Of a stretch of DNA of 64,000 bases, positions 1-8,311 are shown piece after piece. The DNA comes from Salipiger bermudensis. GTDB taxonomy: Bacteria; Pseudomonadota; Alphaproteobacteria; Rhodobacterales; Rhodobacteraceae. Every line of letters starts with the position of its first letter. Position 1 is the stretch's first letter. The position numbers and the translations under genes are program-made. The DNA lies in the NCBI RefSeq assembly GCF_019801965.1, contig NZ_JAHVIA010000002.1, positions 372,001-436,000 on the forward strand, read 5' to 3'. The notes under the pieces are model-generated. The model was not told where the DNA came from and searched no databases. It worked only from the letters and a program-made list of their open reading frames with translations.

Positions 1-204
1 AGAGGCGCTGAGCGCATCGGCCAGCACGGTGCCGAAGAGATCGGTCGAGATGCCGCCGAGATAGCCGCTCGGGGCGCCGAGTCGGCCGATCGCGATGGCG
101 GTGTTGAACACTGCGCCGCCGGCGACGGGGGCAAAGCTCGGCTCGCCGGTGGTGGCGGTCCGGGGCAGCATGTCGATCAGCGATTCGCCGCAGCACAGGA
201 TCAT
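1..204 (-). CDS. PfkB-family carbohydrate kinase (fructokinase-like), 3' part outside window
   Basis: Only the first 68 codons are inside the window; the gene runs off the left edge. The N-terminus begins MILCCGESLIDMLP and continues with an FAPVAGGAVFNTAIAIGRLG stretch. This is the substrate-binding start and the GG-N-A signature typical of PfkB/ribokinase sugar kinases, most often fructokinases in this position of the family. The ATG at 204 is preceded by a GGGAGG ribosome-binding site (minus strand). The enzyme would phosphorylate a sugar with ATP in the cytoplasm. The exact sugar cannot be told without the C-terminal half, which carries the anion hole and catalytic Asp. Confidence 0.85.
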   Translation of the reverse strand, partial: MILCCGESLIDMLPRTATTGEPSFAPVAGGAVFNTAIAIGRLGAPSGYLGGISTDLFGTVLADALSAS

Positions 205-552
205 CTTCGGTCCTCCCTCTGTTAGCGCTGCAACTTGCCGCGTTGCGGGGCCGGAAACAAGGCCCGGATTTGCGCCGGATCAAGGCGGTGCGGGCGAAAC
301 AGTCGCAAAATGGCATATGTTGGGAGGACAGTGTGTTAGGGCCGATACGATGAAGCGGCCGGTGCCCATGTCTGGGCCGGTTTGCGCCGCTGGCGCGATG
401 ATCGGCAACAGGCGGGCCTGAGATCACTGCCCCGAGGATAGCGCCGGAGGAGAGCCGGGGCAGGACGATCACGGTGACCAAGGGATAGGTCGACCAAGGC
501 GGAGATCCCCGTCCCGCCTTCCCCCGAGACCGGTCCCGGATGCCGTGACGTA
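205..552. other. Intergenic stretch, no gene found
   Basis: About 350 bases lie between the kinase start codon and the hairpin after the zinc-ribbon gene. A plus-strand open frame crosses it (95-421) but overlaps the kinase gene antisense, lacks a ribosome-binding site and has no recognisable motif, so it is not called. The kinase promoter must lie here, but no convincing -35/-10 pair was found. Confidence 0.5.
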
Positions 553-574
553 GGGCGGGCAGCGATGCCCGCCC
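553..574 (-). terminator. Hairpin after the zinc-ribbon gene
   Basis: GGGCGGGC, a 6-base loop and GCCCGCCC form a perfect 8-bp stem 12 bases beyond the stop codon of the minus-strand gene ending at 587. On the minus strand there is no clear U run, so it is either a weak intrinsic terminator or a 3'-end stabilising hairpin. Confidence 0.5.
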
Positions 575-586
575 TATTTCATCGGG

Positions 587-1672
587 CTATTGCCCCTGGG
601 CGAAGATGAACCCGGCGATCCCGGCAACGATCAGCCCCAGCACCACCGCGGCCGCGATCTTCCAGGCCGACCATGGCCGTTCGCCCTGCACCCGCCCGGT
701 GGTGCCGTTGACCACGAAGCGGTAAGTCTCGCCGCGGTACTTGTAGGCCGCGAGCCAGACCGGCAGTAGCACGTGTTTGAAGGTGACCGCCGAAACCTGG
801 GTGTCGACGCCCTCGATGCGCTGGCGGTCGCCGCCGATGTCGAACTTCACGTCGCGCTCGATCTGCCGGTCCATGATGGCGCGGGCCTCGCGGAAGCCCT
901 CGTCGAGATCGACCTGGTAGCCCTCGGCGCGGAAGCCCGCGAGAAACTCCGGCTGGTAGGGTTCGAGCCTAGTCAGATCCCAGGGCTCGAGCGCGTCGGT
1001 GAACTTTTTCGGCAGCGAGCGCGAGGCCAGCACCAGCACGTCGTCGAAGAACCGCGCCACGCGGCCCGAGACCGAGCGCCAGCGCACCTTGGCGACCTGC
1101 ACGGTCTGGCGCTTGCCGTCGCGCATCACCGTGCGGCGCTCGTGATAGACCGTGCCGCGCTGGCCGCGATAGGCCGAGTGGGTCTGCGCGTCGAAGGTCC
1201 AGTAGGGCACGTAAATGCCCTGCATCTTGCGCCCCTTGCGGGCGTATTCCTTCAATCCGTTCGGCGCGAACCAGAGCCGACCGAGCCAGCCCGTCATGGC
1301 ATCATGGGCGGCGCGTTCATCGAGGATGAAGGGCAGCACGCCGCGCGGCTTGATCTGCCGGTGGGTGCCGGTGTCGGTGACCACGGGGGTGGCGCAGAAC
1401 GGGCATTCGGTGGCGTGGGTGTCGGGGTCGAACTCGACCTCGGCGCCGCAATTGGGGCATTGGGTGACCCGCAGTTCCTCCATCTCCTGCAGCGGCAGCA
1501 GATCGTCGATGGCAGCGCGGAAATCGAGCTCGCGGATCGAATTGGACCACGGCCCGCTCTCGGCGATCTCCTGCACGTCGCCGCAATGGTCACAGACCAG
1601 CTGCCCCTTGGCGGGATCGTAGCGGTAATCGGCGCCGCATTGCTGGCAGGGAAAACGGTGTTCCTCGGTCAT
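587..1672 (-). CDS. TFIIB-type zinc-ribbon membrane protein (YdjG-like)
   Basis: 361 residues. Two zinc ribbons lie in the first ~90 residues: CQQCG paired with CDHCG, and CPNCG paired with CPFC. A long conserved middle region follows, and one C-terminal membrane helix (about residues 335-356) ends FAQGQ. Database annotations sometimes call such proteins 'primosomal protein N-prime-like', but no helicase motif is present. In Bacillus the related YdjG is encoded with PspA and the SPFH protein YdjI. An SPFH-GYF gene lies at 3089-4222 on the same strand here, so a membrane-stress role is inferred. Start: ATG at 1672; a GTG directly before it is the alternative. Molecular function is unknown. Confidence 0.75.
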   Translation of the reverse strand: MTEEHRFPCQQCGADYRYDPAKGQLVCDHCGDVQEIAESGPWSNSIRELDFRAAIDDLLPLQEMEELRVTQCPNCGAEVEFDPDTHATECPFCATPVVTDTGTHRQIKPRGVLPFILDERAAHDAMTGWLGRLWFAPNGLKEYARKGRKMQGIYVPYWTFDAQTHSAYRGQRGTVYHERRTVMRDGKRQTVQVAKVRWRSVSGRVARFFDDVLVLASRSLPKKFTDALEPWDLTRLEPYQPEFLAGFRAEGYQVDLDEGFREARAIMDRQIERDVKFDIGGDRQRIEGVDTQVSAVTFKHVLLPVWLAAYKYRGETYRFVVNGTTGRVQGERPWSAWKIAAAVVLGLIVAGIAGFIFAQGQ

Positions 1673-1822
1673 CACGGCCCCATTGTTTCCGGCAGGCCGA
1701 CCCTAGGTCGGATGCCGGGGCGATGGAACCCGGTTTTCCTTTCCGGAACGGCTGTCTAGGGTGGCCCCGGACGGGCCCGCAGCGCGGGCCGCGAAACGAC
1801 ACGGGAACGCTGCAGGCTCGCC

Positions 1823-2410
1823 ATGAGACACCGCATGAACGCCGCGCTGGCAGGGGGGCTGCTCTGCCTTTCCGCCGGGGCCACCAGCGCCGAGGAGGCA
1901 CGCTACCGCTTCGAGTGGCAGGGCGGGGGCGGCTACGTGATGCGCGGCGGCATGTCTTTCGATGCCGACCTGCTCAGCGGCGGCATCGTCATGGCCAGCG
2001 ACCTAACCTGCTTCTTCATCGAGGGCAGCCGCGACGGCGATCCGGTCGGGCGCTGGGCGCTCTCGATGCTCAACGAGGAGACCAGCTGGGTGCTGACCTT
2101 CCTGCCGCAGAGCTCGGAATTCGCCGTCTTCGGCGAGGGCGCGATGATGCCGCAGGCGTGGAACATGGACGGGTTCGGCACCGATTGCGGCGCCGGCGGC
2201 TTCGGCTTCAACATCGGCAACGCGGCGCAGGATCTGTGCATCGACGGCACGCTGATCCTCGCCTCGCAAGTGCCCCCCGAGCGCCCGTTCCCGGCGCTCC
2301 GCGACGATGCGCTGAGCTTCCCCGCCGATGCCTGCACGGGCCCGCTGATGATGAGCGCGCTCTCCCCGATCTCTTCTCCCCAACCGAAGGACTTAACAGA
2401 TGTGCAATGA
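1823..2410 (+). CDS. Secreted protein of unknown function
   Basis: 195 residues with a classical signal peptide (MRHRM, hydrophobic core AALAGGLLCLSAG, probable cleavage after ATSA near residue 23). The mature part contains scattered cysteines (TDCGAGG, LCIDG, DACTG) that could form disulfides in the periplasm. No family was recognised. It overlaps the downstream cupin gene by 11 bases, so the two are probably co-transcribed. It lies on the plus strand inside an otherwise minus-strand neighbourhood. Confidence 0.7.
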   Translation: MRHRMNAALAGGLLCLSAGATSAEEARYRFEWQGGGGYVMRGGMSFDADLLSGGIVMASDLTCFFIEGSRDGDPVGRWALSMLNEETSWVLTFLPQSSEFAVFGEGAMMPQAWNMDGFGTDCGAGGFGFNIGNAAQDLCIDGTLILASQVPPERPFPALRDDALSFPADACTGPLMMSALSPISSPQPKDLTDVQ

Positions 2411-2687
2411 AGCCTCTGCCACCCAGATGATCTCGGACGCCAAGACCCGCGTCACGAGGTTCGATTTCGCGCCCGGTGCCGAGACCGGCTGGCATGTGCA
2501 TGAATACGATTACGTCATCGTGGCACTGACCGACCTGACCATGCGGCTGCAGCTGCCCGGCGGCGAGGTGCGCGAGGTGGTGACGAAGGCGGGCGAGGCC
2601 TATCGCCGTGATGCCGGCACCGAGCACAACGTCATCAATTACGGCGACACGCCGATGAGCTTCATCGAGATCGAGCTGGTGGCCTGA
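2400..2687 (+). CDS. Small cupin-domain protein
   Basis: 95 residues forming a single cupin beta-barrel. The first motif is APGAETGWHVHEYDYVIV, with two histidines and a downstream acidic residue. The second is AGEAYRRDAGTEHNVINYG, with another histidine. These residues would bind a metal. Single-domain cupins of this size include sugar isomerases, dioxygenases and small sensors, so the substrate cannot be assigned. The ATG lies inside the 3' end of the preceding secreted-protein gene, which suggests translational coupling. Confidence 0.8.
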   Translation: MCNEASATQMISDAKTRVTRFDFAPGAETGWHVHEYDYVIVALTDLTMRLQLPGGEVREVVTKAGEAYRRDAGTEHNVINYGDTPMSFIEIELVA

Positions 2688-2693
2688 GGCGGC

Positions 2694-2990
2694 TCAGATC
2701 TCGGCGAGGTCGTAATGGCGGATCGTGCGCGACTCGACCAGCGCGTCCTCGGCGGGATCGATATGCGGCGTGGTATAGTCCTCGCCGACAAAGGCCTTGA
2801 GCGCATCGAGATCGCGCCAGACCATCACGAAAGCGAACTCGCGCGGGCTCTCGGCCCGCGCGGCACCGGGCATCACCGAGACGATGCCGTCGGTGGTGTT
2901 CATCAAGGGGATCGCGACCTCGTGAAAGAAGCGGGAGAACTCCGCTTCCTTGCCGGGGCGGGTCGTGACTTGAAAGAGCCGCAGGATCAT
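2694..2990 (-). CDS. Antibiotic-biosynthesis-monooxygenase-like (ABM) domain protein
   Basis: 98 residues with the ferredoxin-like ABM/dimeric alpha-beta barrel pattern: MILRLFQVTTRPGKEAEF at the start, and a central FAFVMVWRDLDALKAFVG strand-helix unit. Proteins of this fold act as small monooxygenases, heme-degrading enzymes or stress proteins; no specific substrate is indicated. The ATG at 2990 has a strong AGGAGG site. The gene converges with the cupin gene, leaving only 6 bases between the two stops. It lies about 100 bases downstream of the SPFH gene on the same strand and may be read through from it. Confidence 0.7.
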   Translation of the reverse strand: MILRLFQVTTRPGKEAEFSRFFHEVAIPLMNTTDGIVSVMPGAARAESPREFAFVMVWRDLDALKAFVGEDYTTPHIDPAEDALVESRTIRHYDLAEI

Positions 2991-3088
2991 CGGGGAACCT
3001 CCTGAAATGCGGTTCCCGCCCGTCTGATGGCCTCTGAGGTCGGGCCCCTGCCTTCGGGCAGGGTAGCACGTTTGGCCTCGGCTGTCGC

Positions 3089-4222
3089 TCAGGCGCCCGG
3101 CGGCGGGGGCGGCATCACGGTGAAGAGCTGCGCCAGCTCGGCCACGTCCTCGGCGCGCTTCCAGCCATCCTGACCCTGCGTCCAGACATAGGTTTCGCGG
3201 CTGAGCCCGCCCTCGGTGACCATGCGCCCGAGCCGTGCCTTGGAGAACGGCCCGCTGGTCTGGCCATTCTCGGCCAGGTGCCAGACATGCTCCACCGGCG
3301 GCGGGGGAGGAGGCGGGGCGGCAGCGGTGGGCTGCTGCGCGGCGGGCGCGGGCCGGGCACCCCAAGGGCCGGGCTGCGCGCCGGTCATCTGCGCCCCCAT
3401 CGACATGCCGAGACCCGCGCCGAAACCGGTGCCCATCGCCTGTCCGGCGGCGGAGCCTTCCTGCCCGAGCGCCTCGGCGGCCTGGAACTTGGTGTAGGCG
3501 TCGAGATTGCCGATCACGCCCATCGATGTGCGCTTGTCGAGCGCCGCCTCGACCGCCGGGGGCAGCGAGATGTTCTCGATATAGAGTTCGGGCAGCGACA
3601 GGCCGTATTCCGCGATGGTCGCCGAGATGCCGTCGGCGAGCATCTTGCCGAGCTCCTGGGTGTTGGCCGCCATGTCGAGCACCGGGATGCCCGAGCCCGC
3701 GATCAGGCGGGAGAATTCCTGAACGATGATGTTGCGGATCTGGAAGCTGATCTCGTCGGAGGTGAACTCGCCATCGGTGCCGACGATCTCGCTGAGGAAG
3801 CGCGCCGGGTCGGTGACGCGAACGGAGTAGGTGCCGAAGGCGCGCAGGCGCACCGGGCCGAACTCGGGGTCCCGGCAGATGATCGGGTTCTTGGTGCCCC
3901 ATTTCAGGCCGTTGAACCGCGTCGTGTTGACGAAGTAGATCTCGGATTTGAAGGGCGAGCGGAAGCCGTGATCCCAGTGCTGCAGGCTGGTCATGATCGG
4001 CATGTTGTTGGTCTCGAGCATGTAGAGACCGGGGGTGAAGACATCCGCCAGCTGGCCCTCGTGGACGAAGACCGCTGCCTGCCCCTCGCGCACGGTGAGC
4101 TTGGCGCCGTACTTGATCTCGTGCCCTTCGCGCTCGAAGCGCCAGACCATCGTGTCGCGGGTGTTGTCGACCCAGTGGATGACGTCGATGAACTGACCGG
4201 AAAGGAAATCGAGAATGCCCAT
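3089..4222 (-). CDS. SPFH-domain protein with C-terminal GYF_2 domain (YdjI-like)
   Basis: 377 residues. An SPFH/band-7 domain occupies roughly residues 20-240 (KYGAKLTVREGQAAVFVHEG at its start). A Gly/Met-rich and proline-rich linker follows (GAGLGMSMGAQM, then PPPPPPP). A GYF_2/DUF4339 domain begins VEHVWHLAENGQTSGPFS and ends near residue 370. This architecture matches the YdjI branch, often mislabelled 'virion core protein', which assembles on membranes in PspA-type envelope stress systems. The GYF_2 domain probably binds proline-rich or partner sequences. It is placed near zinc-ribbon, TelA and XpaC genes, but no pspA gene is in the window. Confidence 0.85.
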   Translation of the reverse strand: MGILDFLSGQFIDVIHWVDNTRDTMVWRFEREGHEIKYGAKLTVREGQAAVFVHEGQLADVFTPGLYMLETNNMPIMTSLQHWDHGFRSPFKSEIYFVNTTRFNGLKWGTKNPIICRDPEFGPVRLRAFGTYSVRVTDPARFLSEIVGTDGEFTSDEISFQIRNIIVQEFSRLIAGSGIPVLDMAANTQELGKMLADGISATIAEYGLSLPELYIENISLPPAVEAALDKRTSMGVIGNLDAYTKFQAAEALGQEGSAAGQAMGTGFGAGLGMSMGAQMTGAQPGPWGARPAPAAQQPTAAAPPPPPPPVEHVWHLAENGQTSGPFSKARLGRMVTEGGLSRETYVWTQGQDGWKRAEDVAELAQLFTVMPPPPPGA

Positions 4223-4713
4223 GGCGGTGCCCCGCTGAAACTGCGTTTGCCCTCAACTTAACCACCGCTTGGCCGGACACAAGCGGCGGCGGGCGGAAAC
4301 CGCCGGGAAGGGCGGGCGCTGGCGGAAGAGAGGGCCGCAATGGATGCGGCAGGAGGCTCTCCGCCTGAGGCGCGGTCGGGTCGTGCGCCCCCGGTCGGCG
4401 GGCAGGTGGTGTGCGCCACGGGGCCGCAGGCGCGGCGCAGGCGGCGTGGGCTGGGATCTCGCGCGGAGCGCCCGGGGGCGACGGGATCCGGCGGTGGAGT
4501 TCGCGGGACTGCCTGATTGGAGCTGGCAATAACGCCGGTTGGAACGAACGGGGCACAGGGCCCGGGTGACCGAGCTCGATTGGACCATGCGGGGCCGCCC
4601 GGCGGTGGAGTTGGCGGGGATGCCGATTGGTGCTGGCAGGGGCGCCGGGCGGGACTTTCGGGCGCACTGGCCCTAGGCGGCCGATCCGAGGTGGGGCAGG
4701 CACGGCGCCCGGT
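4223..4713. other. GC-rich gap with an imperfect direct repeat
   Basis: About 490 bases between the SPFH start and the globin stop. Short frames exist on both strands, but none has a plausible ribosome-binding site or family signature. Two ~55-base segments, 4488-4543 and 4599-4653, are alike (shared starts CCGGCGGTGGAGTT, shared GATTGG and GCTGGCA blocks). A weaker third resemblance begins near 4717 at the globin 3' end. It could be a decayed gene or a repeat-derived spacer. Confidence 0.45.
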
Positions 4714-5139
4714 TCAGGCGGCGGAGCTGGCATGATCCCGGGCGCCGGTGATCATTAGATCGCAGACATAGTCGAGCAGCAGCGACCAGGCCTTGCGATC
4801 GGCCTCGCACCAATCGGCGACATGGTATTGCAGCGTGTCGAGCAGCACCTCTGAGACCAGCGCATACTGATCCTCCGTCACGCCGTATTCAAGATGCCGC
4901 ACGCCGAGCGCCTCGATCTCGGTCACCAGCATCTGCAGATGATCGAGCGATTGCACCAGCACGAGCACCATGTCGAAGAGCTTGTCGGACTGCGCCGACA
5001 TGTCGGAGGGAAACATGGTGCGCAGCTCGGGCGCGCGTTCGAAGAGCCGGTCGTAGAAATCCTGCGTCAGCGCGCTGCTCGCGAGACGCAGCCGCAGGGC
5101 GCTGGAGAGAACCTGTTGTTTCGTGGCGTTGTCGAACAT
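4714..5139 (-). CDS. Single-domain globin
   Basis: 141 residues aligning along its length with the globin domain of flavohaemoglobins (Hmp). DFYDRLFERAPELRTMF places a Tyr at residue 29 (B10), and VRHLEYGVTEDQYALV places the proximal heme His at residue 82. No FAD/NAD reductase domain follows, so it is a stand-alone globin. Likely roles are NO or O2 binding or sensing in the cytoplasm. It shares the strand and spacing of the DUF2927-telA-xpaC genes (65 bases from the DUF2927 start) and probably belongs to that transcription unit. Confidence 0.82.
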   Translation of the reverse strand: MFDNATKQQVLSSALRLRLASSALTQDFYDRLFERAPELRTMFPSDMSAQSDKLFDMVLVLVQSLDHLQMLVTEIEALGVRHLEYGVTEDQYALVSEVLLDTLQYHVADWCEADRKAWSLLLDYVCDLMITGARDHASSAA

Positions 5140-5204
5140 CGTTCCGTCCCGGTCATGCGGGTACGGTGCTACGCCCGAGAGGTAAACGCCCGCTTAAGCG
5201 GGGC

Positions 5205-6176
5205 TCAGGACGGGCCGCCCATCAGCTCGGCGGCACGGGAGGCGACGATCGGGCGGACCTCGTCCGCGTCCATGCCCGGCTTCACCTTCGGATCGTAGAG
5301 CAGCTTGAGCAGCAGCTCATCGTGGGTGGTCAGCAGGGCGAATTCGTCATCGTCGTTGAAGATCGACGGGCGCGCCTGCGGATAGTCGTTGCCGAGCCCG
5401 AGGCCCTGCGCCATTTCCTCGTGCACGCAGGAGCGGCGCAGCAGGTCGGGATGCTCGGAGCGGATCACCGCGATCGCCTCGCCATAGGCATAGCCGCCCG
5501 GCGTCTCGGAAAAGGCGATGACGAGACAGTGGATCGAGCGCGGCAGGTTGTCGAAGATGCGCAGCGAGGTGGGGTTCACGTCCGGCACCAGTGCGCGGAT
5601 GCGCGGCGCGATCTCGGCCTTGTCGTCTTCCGACATGAAGAGCACGTGGAAATTGGTGCCGCTGTCGCTCATTTCGATCGGGTGGCCGCTGACATTGGCG
5701 AGACGGCGCACATATTGCGCCACCATGTTGCTGTCCTGCACCCGCTGGTTCTGTGGCACCAGCGTGCCGAACTCCACAGAGACCCGCACCGGCTTGACCC
5801 ATTTCTTGATCCGCCCGAGCTCGCCCCGAGACGGGCGGAGCCCGGCGCCGCGCTCGTATTCCTCGGCCAGAGCGATTCGCTCGAAATTGCGCAGCAGCAT
5901 GGTGTCGGTGAAGGGGGTGTCGGCGCCGCCACCATCGGTGCGCAGCAGCCCCTGCGCCAGCAGGTCGGCCTGCACGCTGGCGTAGTAGGTCTCGAGATCG
6001 CGGCTGGCGAGGGAGCGCCGGCGCGGAGTCGCGGGCGCCGCCTCGGGCTTGAGCCCCTCTGGCCGGGCGCTGGGCGGCACGTCGGTCTGGCGCGGCGCCA
6101 GCTGCGAGCCGTCGCAGGCCGCGAGACCCGCGAGCAGCCCGAAGGTCGCCCCGATATGAGACCAGCGCCCGCGCAT
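5205..6176 (-). CDS. DUF2927-domain lipoprotein, possible metallopeptidase-like
   Basis: 323 residues. The N-terminus is a lipoprotein signal with lipobox LAAC (Cys21), followed by a Pro-rich linker to about residue 60 and then the DUF2927 domain. An HEEMAQGLGLGND motif at residues 252-264 looks like a zinc-peptidase HExxx element, with a second acidic/His stretch (TTHDELL) about 35 residues later. Catalytic activity is not established for this family as far as I know. The start lies 3 bases from the telA stop, so translation is likely coupled. It would sit in the outer or inner membrane facing the periplasm. Confidence 0.8.
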   Translation of the reverse strand: MRGRWSHIGATFGLLAGLAACDGSQLAPRQTDVPPSARPEGLKPEAAPATPRRRSLASRDLETYYASVQADLLAQGLLRTDGGGADTPFTDTMLLRNFERIALAEEYERGAGLRPSRGELGRIKKWVKPVRVSVEFGTLVPQNQRVQDSNMVAQYVRRLANVSGHPIEMSDSGTNFHVLFMSEDDKAEIAPRIRALVPDVNPTSLRIFDNLPRSIHCLVIAFSETPGGYAYGEAIAVIRSEHPDLLRRSCVHEEMAQGLGLGNDYPQARPSIFNDDDEFALLTTHDELLLKLLYDPKVKPGMDADEVRPIVASRAAELMGGPS

Positions 6177-6179
6177 GGC

Positions 6180-7382
6180 TCAGGCGCTTTTCGGCACGGC
6201 GGTGCCGGCATTGTCGCCGACGCCGTCGCGGCGCGCCTTGGCGGAGGCGAGCGTGTCGCGCAACTCGTGCTCCATGGTCTTGAGATCGGCCTCGGCGGCA
6301 GCGCGCCTGGCCTTGCCCTCGTCGGCGATCTGCAGACTCTCCTGAATGGTGGCGATCAGGTCGGCATTGGCCTGCTTCACCGCCGCGATGTCGAACACGC
6401 CGCGCTCCATCTCGGTGCGGATCGCCTTGTTGCTCTCGCGCAGGTTGGCGGCGTTCTTGGTCAGCAGCTCGTTGGTGAGGTCGTTGGCGCTGCGCACCGC
6501 GCTCGCGGCCTCGGCCGAGCGCTGGATGGTGACGGCCTGCGCCAGCTGGGTTTCCCAGAGCGGCACGGTGTTGACCAGGGTCGAGTTGATCTTGGTGACG
6601 AGGCTCTTGTCGTTCTCCTGCACCAGCCGGATCGAGGGCAGGGACTGCATGGTGACCTGTCGCGTCAGCTTGAGATCGTGCACCCGGCGCTCGAGATCAT
6701 CGCGCGCGGCACGCATGTCGCGCAGCTCCTGCGCGGTCATCACCTGATCGTTCTCGGCCGCGGCCTGAACCTCGGCCTCCTTGGCGGGGATGGTGACGGT
6801 GTCGAGATCCTTCAGCTTCTCCTCGCCGGCGGCGATGTAGAGCGCCAGCTCGTTGTAGAAGGTGAGGGTCTTCTCGTAGAGCAGGTCGAGCGACTTGATG
6901 TCCTTGAGCAGCGTGTGCTCGTGCTTGAGCAGGCTGTCGGTGATGTTGTCGATCTGGCCCTGCACCTCTTCGTAGCGGGCGGTGAACTTGGCGAAGGGGG
7001 CGGCGCGTCCGAGCAGCTTCTCCCACCAGCTGCGGTCGCGGCGCACGTCGAGCTCGGAGATCGAGAAGCCGCGAATCGTGGTGACGATGTCGCGCAGGCT
7101 GTCACCGGCGGGGCCGACATCCTTGTTGCGCACGCCGTCGAGCATCGACTGGCTGATCTCCTGCAGCTCGACCTGCGCGCCCGAGCCGAAGGAGACGATC
7201 GAGTTGGTGTCGCTCATGTCTATCTCGTCCATGCGCGCACGGATTTCCTCGCCAACCTCGGGCGAGGCCTCTTCGAGCGAGACCACCGCCTGAGCCTCAC
7301 CCGGCTCGGGCAGCACCACGGCATTGACCTCGTCGACCATCGCCAGCGTCTGCTGCGCCTCTGCTTTCACCTTCTCGGACAT
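6180..7382 (-). CDS. telA: TelA-family toxic-anion-resistance protein
   Basis: 400 residues, the usual length of TelA/KlaA proteins: all-helical and coiled-coil-rich, without signal peptide or membrane helix. Recognisable stretches include SNSIVSFGSGAQVELQEIS near residue 60 and DRSWWEKLLG near 120, followed by the long helical part. Family members are linked to tellurite resistance and, through TerC/XpaC associations, to membrane stress; their biochemistry is unsettled. xpaC lies 37 bases upstream and the DUF2927 gene 3 bases downstream, a typical telA-xpaC pairing. Confidence 0.9.
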   Translation of the reverse strand: MSEKVKAEAQQTLAMVDEVNAVVLPEPGEAQAVVSLEEASPEVGEEIRARMDEIDMSDTNSIVSFGSGAQVELQEISQSMLDGVRNKDVGPAGDSLRDIVTTIRGFSISELDVRRDRSWWEKLLGRAAPFAKFTARYEEVQGQIDNITDSLLKHEHTLLKDIKSLDLLYEKTLTFYNELALYIAAGEEKLKDLDTVTIPAKEAEVQAAAENDQVMTAQELRDMRAARDDLERRVHDLKLTRQVTMQSLPSIRLVQENDKSLVTKINSTLVNTVPLWETQLAQAVTIQRSAEAASAVRSANDLTNELLTKNAANLRESNKAIRTEMERGVFDIAAVKQANADLIATIQESLQIADEGKARRAAAEADLKTMEHELRDTLASAKARRDGVGDNAGTAVPKSA

Positions 7383-7419
7383 CCCGTATCCCCCAATCCT
7401 GTTCTGGCGCGACGCAGGC

Positions 7420-8310
7420 TCAACGCAGCCGCACGCCGTCCCGTTTCAATCGATCCCGCAAGACGTCGATCTCGACGGTGAGATCGGCATTGTTGTCGAG
7501 CAGCAGTTTTTCGTTCTTCTGTCCGAAGCTCTCTTCGAGATCGGTCAGCAGCAGCAGGAAATCGCGTTTCGCATTGCGATCCTGCGTGCGGCTGTAGATA
7601 TCGGCGAATTTCACCGCCGCGTCGCGCGCGCCCATCAGGTAGACGCCGAGATAGCGCCGTGCCGCGGTCAGGTCGCGCGGGTCTTCCTCGACGGTGCGGA
7701 TGAGCTGGGCCGCCTTCAGGCGGAAGCGCTCGACCCGCGCCTCGACCTCGCGATCCCCGGCGCGGCGCACCGCGTCTGCCATCTCGGCGAGATAGGTCTC
7801 GGCCTCGTCCACCACCTTGGCAACGCGATCCTGCTGGAAGCTGTCGATGCCCTCCATGCCCTTGCTCTTCAGCGGGTCGATGCCGAAGGCACCGAGATGG
7901 AGCGCCACGGCGGAGAGCCCGTAGAGCGTCGGTGCGACCAGGCCGGGCTCCGACTTGAAGGCGGCGATGGCGACCCCGATGCCGGCGAGCCCGGCAGCGA
8001 AGATCTTGCGCGGGATGGCCGGGCGGCGCGCCACGCGGCGCTCGTCGAAGGCCGCCTGCGCGCGCAGACCGTCGCGCAGCAGCCAGGCGCCGGCAAGCAG
8101 CACCCCAGCGCCGAGCAGGCCGGTCACGAGCCCGGCGGCACCGTCTCCCAGAGAGGTCGCGGCAAGCACGATGGGCGGAACGAAGAGCACGTTGGACCGC
8201 GCCCCCACCGGGTCGACCCGGGCGCCGGTGTAGTGGCTGGGGCGAATCGCGTCGTCGGTCTCTTCCGCGGCGGCGTCGGGGCTGTATTTGCCACCATAGC
8301 GCTGCGCCAT
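7420..8310 (-). CDS. xpaC: XpaC-family membrane protein ('5-bromo-4-chloroindolyl phosphate hydrolysis' family)
   Basis: 296 residues. Two membrane-hairpin regions lie at about 40-80 and 100-145, ending in LGAFGIDPLKSKGMEG. A soluble helical C-terminal half follows. The family name comes from a Bacillus phenotype, not a proven phosphatase; XpaC is consistently encoded with TelA. A TTG five codons upstream is in frame, but the ATG at 8310 is preceded by a G-rich ribosome-binding site and directly follows the stop of a 29-codon gene, so the ATG is chosen. Confidence 0.88.
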   Translation of the reverse strand: MAQRYGGKYSPDAAAEETDDAIRPSHYTGARVDPVGARSNVLFVPPIVLAATSLGDGAAGLVTGLLGAGVLLAGAWLLRDGLRAQAAFDERRVARRPAIPRKIFAAGLAGIGVAIAAFKSEPGLVAPTLYGLSAVALHLGAFGIDPLKSKGMEGIDSFQQDRVAKVVDEAETYLAEMADAVRRAGDREVEARVERFRLKAAQLIRTVEEDPRDLTAARRYLGVYLMGARDAAVKFADIYSRTQDRNAKRDFLLLLTDLEESFGQKNEKLLLDNNADLTVEIDVLRDRLKRDGVRLR

Positions 8311-8311
8311 G

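Noticed and set aside
217-236. LacI-type operator-like AGCGCT core upstream of the sugar kinase
   Set aside because: Only the central six bases are symmetric; the flanks do not pair.
95-421. 108-codon plus-strand frame at the left edge
   Set aside because: Overlaps the sugar kinase antisense, lacks a ribosome-binding site and has no recognisable motif.
5166-7481. Open frame of about 770 codons on the plus strand across the DUF2927 and telA genes
   Set aside because: Antisense to telA and the lipoprotein gene, whose motifs and ribosome-binding sites are clear; the composition is typical of shadow frames.
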